This document shows, piece by piece, positions 29,125 through 36,604 of a stretch of 56,803 nucleotides of DNA. The DNA comes from an uncultured archaeon. GTDB lineage: Archaea > Nanobdellota > Nanobdellia > Pacearchaeales > GW2011-AR1. Within the stretch, counting starts at the first letter, position 1. Every line of letters starts with the position of its first letter. Location of the stretch: positions 1 through 56,803 of the forward strand of contig CABMHR010000002.1 of the NCBI GenBank assembly GCA_902386025.1, in the 5' to 3' direction. Below the pieces are notes generated by a model. It was not told the DNA's origin. It saw only the letters and a program-made list of their open reading frames with translations, and searched no databases. A program made the translations under genes and the position numbers.

Positions 29125-29436
29125 ATGAAAAAGAATAATCTTGTCTTGATTATTTTGGTGGGAGCATTATTGATAAGCAATATCTTTTTTGGATATATGC
29201 TGTTCTTTCATAAAAATAATCCAAATCCCAATGGATTTCAGAATATGCAGCTGACTGATGCTCAAAAACAAAGCGTAACTTCTTTTTTTGAAAGCACAAC
29301 AGACACAGCAAAAATAACCGATTACTGCAATCAAAACAAAATGGAATGCTTCTATTATTGCAGAGAAGTAAATTCAGGTAATACTTACTGCTCACAGTTA
29401 ATGCAAAATCGTCCAACTTCTCAACCTCAGCAGTAA
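29125..29436 (+). CDS. Small membrane-anchored hypothetical protein
   Basis: N-terminal TM helix, Cys-containing ectodomain. Confidence 0.55.
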   Translation: MKKNNLVLIILVGALLISNIFFGYMLFFHKNNPNPNGFQNMQLTDAQKQSVTSFFESTTDTAKITDYCNQNKMECFYYCREVNSGNTYCSQLMQNRPTSQPQQ

Positions 29437-29451
29437 AGTACACTGCGAAAT

Positions 29452-29478
29452 GCTGGGTGGATGATTAGTCCACCCAGC
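29452..29478. promoter_or_regulatory. Perfect 10-bp inverted repeat GCTGGGTGGA-N7-TCCACCCAGC
   Basis: Direct reading; immediately upstream of CTTATAAATAAT box and ABC transporter operon. Confidence 0.65.
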
Positions 29479-29514
29479 TTATAAATAATATTCAAGAAGG
29501 GAATTTATCAGAAA

Positions 29515-30207
29515 ATGAAAACAAACATAATTGAATTGAAGAATGTTAAAAAAACATACAAGATGGGAAAAAATCAAGTTGATGCGGTATCTGATATCAA
29601 TTTAATAATTTACAAAGGAGAATTTGTAATTATTAATGGGGCAAGCGGAAGTGGAAAAAGCACAATAATGCATCTAATCGGATGCCTTGATGTTCCTTCA
29701 CAAGGCTCTGTTCTTTTGGAAGACAGAGATATTCTTTCATTAACAAAATCCCAGATGGCTAAAATACGAGGGAAGAAAATTGGATTTATTTTTCAGCAGT
29801 TTAATCTAATTAGAACTTTGACTGCACTTGAAAATGTTGCATTGCCTATGGAGTTTCAGAATAATTATATTAAAGCAGAAGAGAGAGCAAAAGAATTGCT
29901 GGAACTTGTTGAATTAAAAGACAGAATGCATCATAAGCCAACTGAATTAAGCGGAGGGCAGGCTCAGAGAGTTGCTATTGCAAGAGCATTGGCAAATAAT
30001 CCAGAAATAATTCTTGCAGATGAACCAACTGGAAATCTGGACAGCGAAACAGGAGAAAAAGTTATTGAAATGCTGTATAAACTCCACAAAGAGCACGGAA
30101 AAACTCTTATCATTATTACTCACGATACAAATTTTATTTCTAAATTCAGAAATATTGCAAGAATAATAAAATTAAAGGACGGGAGAATAATTTATGGAAA
30201 AAAATAA
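29515..30207 (+). CDS. ABC transporter ATP-binding protein (MacB/LolD type)
   Basis: NGASGSGKSTIMHLIGCLD; LSGGQAQRVAIARALANNPEIILADEPTGNLDS. Confidence 0.93.
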   Translation: MKTNIIELKNVKKTYKMGKNQVDAVSDINLIIYKGEFVIINGASGSGKSTIMHLIGCLDVPSQGSVLLEDRDILSLTKSQMAKIRGKKIGFIFQQFNLIRTLTALENVALPMEFQNNYIKAEERAKELLELVELKDRMHHKPTELSGGQAQRVAIARALANNPEIILADEPTGNLDSETGEKVIEMLYKLHKEHGKTLIIITHDTNFISKFRNIARIIKLKDGRIIYGKK

Positions 30208-31090
30208 AATTTTTGTTTTATTGGCATTGTCTTTTGTGGTAATGCTTCGCTTAGTTTCAGCAGCAGACAATTATAATGTGGAAGTGACTGATGTCTCTCC
30301 AACAAGCTTAACTCCTGGAGAACAGACAGAACTGTCCTTTAAAATAGAAAATACCGGAAATGTAGATTTGGATAATATTGTATTTTCTTGGGAAGAAAAA
30401 ACAGGAAGCATACTGCCTGTCGGTTCAAGCAATACCCAAAGCACAGATTCTTTGGGAGAAGGGGACGATGAAGAATTTAATTTTGATGTATTTACTTCTG
30501 CATCTGCTTCTCCAGGATTATACGGACTAACACTTACAATCAAATTTAATAATGACAACGGAACAGCAATCACTGAAACTTCCAATGTTGGAATAATTGT
30601 GGGGGGGCAGACAGATTTTGATATCTCTATTTCTGATTCCTCTTCAACAGGGACTATTCTTTCTGTTGCAAACATCGGGAAAAATCCTGCAGAGTCAGTT
30701 ACTATTATAATTCCAGAACAATCCAATTTTAAAACAAGTGGAAGCAGTTCTTCAATAATAGGAAACTTAGACAAGGGAGATTATTCAGTAGCTTCTTTTC
30801 AGCTTGTTTCTTATTCAAGCTCTTCTTCTTTGAATGTTGAAATTCAATATACAGATACAACAGGAACAAGACAAACCCTAACAAAGACAGTTGAAATCCC
30901 ATCATCTTCTTTAGGAACTCAAGTTTCTGCATCACCTTCCACTTCTTCAACAACAGGCTATGCAGCGAAAAATACAAGCCAGAATAGCAATACTTTTCTT
31001 ATAATTGGATTTGTAGTTAGTATTCTTTTTACAATTGGGATAATTATTTTCATAATTAAGAAGAATAAGAACAAAAATGAGACTAACTAA
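30194..31090 (+). CDS. Exported CARDB/NEW3-like protein with C-terminal TM
   Basis: Signal peptide, VSPTSLTPGEQTELSFKIENTGNVDL, C-terminal hydrophobic helix plus Lys-rich tail; in ABC operon. Confidence 0.65.
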   Translation: MEKNKIFVLLALSFVVMLRLVSAADNYNVEVTDVSPTSLTPGEQTELSFKIENTGNVDLDNIVFSWEEKTGSILPVGSSNTQSTDSLGEGDDEEFNFDVFTSASASPGLYGLTLTIKFNNDNGTAITETSNVGIIVGGQTDFDISISDSSSTGTILSVANIGKNPAESVTIIIPEQSNFKTSGSSSSIIGNLDKGDYSVASFQLVSYSSSSSLNVEIQYTDTTGTRQTLTKTVEIPSSSLGTQVSASPSTSSTTGYAAKNTSQNSNTFLIIGFVVSILFTIGIIIFIIKKNKNKNETN

Positions 31091-32330
31091 ATCGTTTAAA
31101 CTATCTTTAAACATACTTCTTCATAGCAGATTAAGAAGCTGGCTGACAATTATAGGGATAATCATAGGCATTGCTGCAGTTGTTGCAATAATTTCAATCA
31201 GTGAGGGAGCCCAGCAGCAGCTTAATTCTAACCTTGGAAATTTAGGAGCAGATACTTTGACAATTACTCAAGGAGCTTCAAGAGCAATGGGGCCTGGAGA
31301 TTTTGGGAGGGGCACTGAAGAATCCTCATCAACAACCTCAAAAAATTTGACTTCAAAAGATATTCTTATGCTGAAGAATCTTCCAAATGTTGAATATGTT
31401 ATGGGGCAGATTTCAGGAAGAGAAGACTTGACTTATATGACAAAAACTGCAACTCTGGAAATTGTTGGCGTAGATACTAATGTGTGGAAGGAAATTACAA
31501 CTGAACAATTAGCTTCTGGAAGATTTTTGACAAATGGGGATACTTATTCTGTTGTTTTAGGTGGGAGCATTGTAAGCTCTACTTTTAAGGATGGGATTCC
31601 GCTTAACAGCCAGATTGTAATTAATGGAAAATCCTTCAAAGTTGTTGGAATTTTGAAAGAAGGGCGTTCTGTATATATGTCAATAGACACTGCGAAGACA
31701 GTTTTAGAAATTAGCGAAGACAAGTTTGATTCAATTTCTGTCAAACTAAATGATATTTCTTTGTCTAATGATACAATTACTGCAATAACTAACAGATTGA
31801 TGCTGTCTCACGGGATAATTGATTCAAACAAAAAAGATTTCACTGTTTCTTCTCCAACTTCAATGCAGGAAACTATACAGCAGACAATGAGCACAATGAC
31901 TTTATTTTTAGGAGCAATTGCTGCAATCTCTCTTCTTGTAGGAGCAGTCGGAATTGCAAATACAATGTTTACTTCTGTGCTGGAAAAAACCAAAGAAATT
32001 GGAATTATGAAAGCCATTGGAGCTAAAGATAAAGATATAATGATTATTTTTCTATTAAATGCTGCATTAATCGGATTGATTGGCGGAATCGGAGGAACAA
32101 TACTTGGGTTTTTTGCTTCAGAAGCAATAAGTTCATTAGGGGGAATATCTACAACTACTTCTGGAGCAGGCAGGGGATTTCTCGGGGGCTTTGGCTCTTC
32201 TTCCTATGTCAGCCCTGAACTCATAATAGGTGCTTTGGTTTTTTCAATCCTTGTTGGAATGATTGCAGGAGCAATTCCTGCACGCAAAGCTTCAAGATTA
32301 AATCCTGTTGATGCTTTGAGATACGAATAA
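31077..32330 (+). CDS. MacB/FtsX-type ABC transporter permease
   Basis: LRSWLTIIGIIIGIAAVVAIISISEG; C-terminal KTKEIGIMKAIGAKDKDI...AGAIPARKASRLNPVDALRYE. Confidence 0.92.
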   Translation: MRLTKSFKLSLNILLHSRLRSWLTIIGIIIGIAAVVAIISISEGAQQQLNSNLGNLGADTLTITQGASRAMGPGDFGRGTEESSSTTSKNLTSKDILMLKNLPNVEYVMGQISGREDLTYMTKTATLEIVGVDTNVWKEITTEQLASGRFLTNGDTYSVVLGGSIVSSTFKDGIPLNSQIVINGKSFKVVGILKEGRSVYMSIDTAKTVLEISEDKFDSISVKLNDISLSNDTITAITNRLMLSHGIIDSNKKDFTVSSPTSMQETIQQTMSTMTLFLGAIAAISLLVGAVGIANTMFTSVLEKTKEIGIMKAIGAKDKDIMIIFLLNAALIGLIGGIGGTILGFFASEAISSLGGISTTTSGAGRGFLGGFGSSSYVSPELIIGALVFSILVGMIAGAIPARKASRLNPVDALRYE

Positions 32331-32383
32331 TTTTTAAAGATTTATTACCTCAAGATTTCACGAAGTTGAAAGGAGGTGATAAA

Positions 32384-32659
32384 ATGAAAGGTAAATGGCA
32401 TTGGAATAAAATTGCTTTGGTTGTGGGCTTGTATGCTGCGGCTCTGCATGCAATTTGGGCGATAGTTGTTGCATTAGGAGTAGGACAAGCATATTTAGAC
32501 TGGATTCTTCCTTTGCATTTCATAAGCAATATGTATACAGTATTATCCTTCAATGTCCTGACTGCTTTATTCTTGGTAGTTATGGCTTTTATTGGGGGTT
32601 ATATTGCAACTTTGCTGTTCATATGGCTTTGGAAGATAATCAAGGTAAAGAAAGGATGA
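32384..32659 (+). CDS. Small membrane protein
   Basis: Start after AAAGGAGGTGATAAA ribosome-binding site; two TM helices. Confidence 0.6.
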   Translation: MKGKWHWNKIALVVGLYAAALHAIWAIVVALGVGQAYLDWILPLHFISNMYTVLSFNVLTALFLVVMAFIGGYIATLLFIWLWKIIKVKKG

Positions 32660-32724
32660 TTCTTTATTAATTTTTTATTTTTCAGGTTTTTATACCAAAA
32701 ATTTAAAAACCTGCTTTTATTATG

Positions 32725-32840
32725 ACTATTAGTAGAAATATCTATTCATTAGATTACATCACATTCACATTCACATTTCCTGTTATTTTAAGAGGAAAGC
32801 GACTACAGAAGTTTTGTAACTCTGTAGATATTTCTGAGGA
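32725..32840 (+). ncRNA. Structured RNA candidate upstream of dnaG
   Basis: Outer stem AGAAATAT/ATATTTCT (32734-32741/32828-32835) enclosing TTTCCT/AGGAAA and CTACAG...CTGTAG hairpins; TATA-like AATTTAAAAACC about 25 nt upstream. Confidence 0.4.
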
Positions 32841-32880
32841 ATCTTATGATTTCAAATAATTAAATAATAAAAATAAGAAA

Positions 32881-34047
32881 ATGGCAAAAATAAGTCCTGT
32901 ATCAATAAAATATATGATACACGCGAATTTTTCAGCAGAAGGCGCTTTAGAAAAGCCTGATGTAATCGGAGCTATATTCGGACAGACAGAAGGGCTCTTG
33001 GGAGCAGAACTTGAGATGAGGGAACTTCAAAAAGAAGGAAAAATCGGAAGAATAGAAGTTGACTTGCACAAAGAAGGAAAGAATACTGTGGGAATTATAA
33101 AAATTCCAACAGCTTTGGACCAGAGCGAGACAACTTTAATTGCTGCTGCTATTGAGACAATAGAAAGAATCGGCCCTTGCGACTCGCAAATTTCAATTGA
33201 AAGAGTGGAAGATGTCAGAGGAAGCAAGAGAGATTACATCATAGAAAGAGCAAAGAAACTTATGAGTGAAATTCACGGGACAACAGACTCAAGAGAAATA
33301 TCTGCAGAAATCAAGGATTCTGCAAGAATTGCTGGAATAAAAGAATACGGAGAAAACAAGCTTCCGTGCGGAGATATTTCAGGAAAAGAGATTGTTGTTG
33401 TTGAAGGAAGAGCAGATGTTGTTAATCTGATAAGAAACGGAGTGAATAACGTCATAGGAATGAATGGGACAAAGCTTCCTGATGAAATCAAGGAATTGGG
33501 CAAAGAAAAAGAAATTACCTTGTTCGTTGATGGAGACAGAGGCGGAAAACTTATTGTTCAAAATGTTGCTGATAATGCAAATGTAAAATATGTTGCAGTA
33601 GCTCCAGACGGAAAAGAAGTTGAAGAGCTTGCTGGAAAAGAGATATTGATGAACTTAAGAAAGAGAATTCCTGTAAAGGAATTCCTTTCTGGTTCACAGG
33701 AAAGAAGAAACGAAAGATTTGAAAGAACAGAGAAAAAAGAAGAGGCAACACAGGAAGAATTTGAAATTGATGCTGACAAAAAGAAAAGATTAAAAGAAAT
33801 ATTAAAAGAAAATCTTGGAAGCGGGAGAGCAGTAATACTTAATAATTCATTAAACGAAATCAAAACAGTTTCTCTTAAAACCCTCGCAGGAACACTTGCA
33901 AGATTAAGGGAAAAACCAATAGCAATTGTGATTGATGGAACAGCAACAAATTCCATAATCAATTCTGCAGAAGAATCAGGATGCAAAGTCATTGTAGCAA
34001 AGAACTTTGCAACAACAAACACAAGCGTTAAATTATTGAGCTTGTAA
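32881..34047 (+). CDS. dnaG: Archaeal DnaG-like primase (Toprim)
   Basis: KYMIHANFSAEGALEKPDVIGAIFGQTEGLLGAELEMRELQKEGKIGRIEV; VVEGRADVVNLIRNGVNNVIGMNG; LFVDGDRGG. Confidence 0.93.
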   Translation: MAKISPVSIKYMIHANFSAEGALEKPDVIGAIFGQTEGLLGAELEMRELQKEGKIGRIEVDLHKEGKNTVGIIKIPTALDQSETTLIAAAIETIERIGPCDSQISIERVEDVRGSKRDYIIERAKKLMSEIHGTTDSREISAEIKDSARIAGIKEYGENKLPCGDISGKEIVVVEGRADVVNLIRNGVNNVIGMNGTKLPDEIKELGKEKEITLFVDGDRGGKLIVQNVADNANVKYVAVAPDGKEVEELAGKEILMNLRKRIPVKEFLSGSQERRNERFERTEKKEEATQEEFEIDADKKKRLKEILKENLGSGRAVILNNSLNEIKTVSLKTLAGTLARLREKPIAIVIDGTATNSIINSAEESGCKVIVAKNFATTNTSVKLLSL

Positions 34048-34326
34048 TTTTTCTATTTGACTTATGAAAAAGAGCAGAAAAACCTGCTTTTGCACCCCCT
34101 CAAAAACAGAGAAATAACATCTCTAAATGGTAGTTCCTTTCCTGTTGAAAAGTTTATCCTTGGGCTTGCAATTTACCGACGATAAAACAAAAATTTCTGT
34201 TAATTCACTCTGCGTTTAAACAGGCAGTAATAATACATATTTCCCCATCTTGTTACTACAATAAAGTTTATAAACTCATTTTAGCTTCAATTTTTACAGA
34301 AAACCAAGCTTTTCTGCAATTAAACA

Positions 34327-35508
34327 ATGAATAAAAATAATAAACAAATGAATGCCAAAAACATTTTGGTTTCTTTTTTGTTAATCGCAAGTGTTTTGTT
34401 CTTAGCATCTGCAGTAAGCGCTGCTACAGTAACAAATGCAGCTGGTACAAGTGTACAAGTTAATGGCGAAGATGTTGCTAGTGCTTCTAACACTTTTAGT
34501 GTAGTTGCAGGCGATACTATAACTGTTCAAGTTAAGTTCACAGCTATTGATTTGGATTCAAGCACAGTTGCAGTTGACGGAAGTGCTTCTGATGTCAAAG
34601 TTAAAGCAACTATCGAAGGCGACAAAGATGATGTAACTGCTGTTACTTCAGGATTTGATGTTATCGGTGGAAAAGTTTACACTAAGACATTAACATTGAA
34701 AGTTCCTTCAAACCTTGAAGATGCAAGTGAATTGTTGCCTTTGACTGTAAAAGTTGGAGATGACGAAGTTTTCACTGCAAGTTTGAGTGTTCAGAAACCT
34801 TCATACAATGTAGCTATTAAGTCAGTAATGACAGGCAGTGCAATGAGCGCTGGACAAACTGTTCCAGTTCAAGTTGTATTGAAGAACGATGGTTACAATG
34901 ATGTAGAAGACTTGTACGTAACTGTATCTATATCAGAACTTAACCTTCAAAAACAAGTTTACTTCGGTGACCTTGTTACAGAAGAAAATTCTGACAGTGA
35001 TAACAAAGCCAGCGTTAGCGGAACAGTCTACTTGGACGTTCCATTCAATGCAAAGGCTGGAGCTTACACACTTACAGTTGAAGCTAGTAACGACGATTTC
35101 GAAAACACTGTGACAAAGCAAGTAACAATAGAAAACAGCGTTTCTGATGTTGCAATAAGATCAGGAAACAACTTGGTATTACTTAACCCTACTAACAAGT
35201 TAGTAGTCTATACAGTATCTTACCAGTCTAACACTGCTACTGTTGTTATACCAGCAGAGTCAAGCCAAACAGTTCCTATAGTTGTTCCAAACGGAGACTA
35301 CAAATTTGATGTCTCAGTTTTCTCTGGAGCTACACTTTTAAGCACTGTTAACTTCAGCGGTTCAAATGCAGCAATTTCAACAGCAAGCCCAGTATTGGTT
35401 TTAACAGTTATACTAGCAATAGTATTCCTTGTTTTGTTAGTTGTATTGGTTGTATTGATAACAAAGAAGCCACAAAAAGCAGAAGATTTCGGTGAAAGTT
35501 ACTACTAA
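34327..35508 (+). CDS. S-layer-like surface protein with signal peptide and C-terminal TM anchor
   Basis: ILVSFLLIASVLFLASAVSAA, beta-rich repeats, C-terminal VLVLTVILAIVFLVLLVVLVVLITKK. Confidence 0.65.
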   Translation: MNKNNKQMNAKNILVSFLLIASVLFLASAVSAATVTNAAGTSVQVNGEDVASASNTFSVVAGDTITVQVKFTAIDLDSSTVAVDGSASDVKVKATIEGDKDDVTAVTSGFDVIGGKVYTKTLTLKVPSNLEDASELLPLTVKVGDDEVFTASLSVQKPSYNVAIKSVMTGSAMSAGQTVPVQVVLKNDGYNDVEDLYVTVSISELNLQKQVYFGDLVTEENSDSDNKASVSGTVYLDVPFNAKAGAYTLTVEASNDDFENTVTKQVTIENSVSDVAIRSGNNLVLLNPTNKLVVYTVSYQSNTATVVIPAESSQTVPIVVPNGDYKFDVSVFSGATLLSTVNFSGSNAAISTASPVLVLTVILAIVFLVLLVVLVVLITKKPQKAEDFGESYY

Positions 35509-35591
35509 AACTTCTTGATTTTATTTTTATTTTTATTTTTATTTCATACTCATTTACTTTGCCCTAATGGAAAAAGAGGGATAATCATAAG

Positions 35592-36098
35592 ATGAAAGGA
35601 GAACTTAAGATAATTTTAGGGTTGAAAAAAGCCCGCATTGAACATATGGAAGAACTGGAGAAAAAAATCCAATCTTATTCTCCAAGTGAACTTCTTAATA
35701 GAGGGAGAGAATATATCAAGGACTCCGAATATTTTGATGCGAAAATCGTTTTTGACAAGCTTTCTGAAGATTCAAAGATGAGAAATATTGCTGAGATATA
35801 CGGGATGCTTATATCTGCAACCATCTTATTAACACTTCTAAAAAAAGATGATTATAGAAGCAGCACTTTGATAATGAATAATAACCTAACAACCTGTATG
35901 ATAGAATCCACAAGAATGCATGCTGAAAAAGCTATCTCTACTGAAGATTTATTCAATTTAGAAACAATGATTGACAGGATTCCTTTTAATAAAATAAAAA
36001 CCTATGAAATGAATGATTTCTGGAAATTTTACAACAGATTCAAAGAATACAATCTTGATGTTTTTCTCAAAGAGAATGAAAAGAAAAACAGCATATAA
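35592..36098 (+). CDS. Hypothetical protein
   Basis: Intact helical ORF. Confidence 0.5.
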   Translation: MKGELKIILGLKKARIEHMEELEKKIQSYSPSELLNRGREYIKDSEYFDAKIVFDKLSEDSKMRNIAEIYGMLISATILLTLLKKDDYRSSTLIMNNNLTTCMIESTRMHAEKAISTEDLFNLETMIDRIPFNKIKTYEMNDFWKFYNRFKEYNLDVFLKENEKKNSI

Positions 36099-36130
36099 AT
36101 CCTTAAAAACAAACTTTATTTTTTGAATTA

Positions 36131-36592
36131 ATGGGTTGCAGTCTTGATTCACTTTCCAAAATGCTTTCATTTAGTTCTATTAACTCTGCCCTTTGTAATA
36201 AGACTTATCCTCTCAGCAAAGATTTAGAGCTTCGCATTAAAGATGCAACATCTTTCTTTGGAGATTTTATTTCATCTCTTCAATCTTTGGAAACTGGAAA
36301 ATATGTCTTTTTTAACAATGATATTTCCAGCCTTCTTGAATATATGGGGTATCTTGACTGGGAAGTTAGAAATAGTTCAATGGAAAAACAGAGAGGGGTG
36401 ATTAACAAGGCAGTTTCTGACACTAGGGGATATATTGAAGGGTTAAATTTTTTGAAAGAGAATCCATCTGAATTTTATTCAGATAAGGAAAAAACTGAAA
36501 AACTATCTCATATTTGCGGAATAATGTGCAGACTTTTTAATTACTTCCCTTCACCTTCTGATTTGTTTGAGCCAGTTAATGATGATGATTAA
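36131..36592 (+). CDS. Hypothetical protein
   Basis: Intact ORF downstream of similar-sized hypothetical. Confidence 0.5.
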   Translation: MGCSLDSLSKMLSFSSINSALCNKTYPLSKDLELRIKDATSFFGDFISSLQSLETGKYVFFNNDISSLLEYMGYLDWEVRNSSMEKQRGVINKAVSDTRGYIEGLNFLKENPSEFYSDKEKTEKLSHICGIMCRLFNYFPSPSDLFEPVNDDD

Positions 36593-36604
36593 AATTTATT
36601 CCTG

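Noticed and set aside
32790-32812. GAGGAAAG and ACAGAA strings resembling RNase P RNA conserved regions
   Set aside because: The two strings are only a few nucleotides apart and the whole structured region is about 115 nt, too short and in the wrong arrangement for RNase P RNA.
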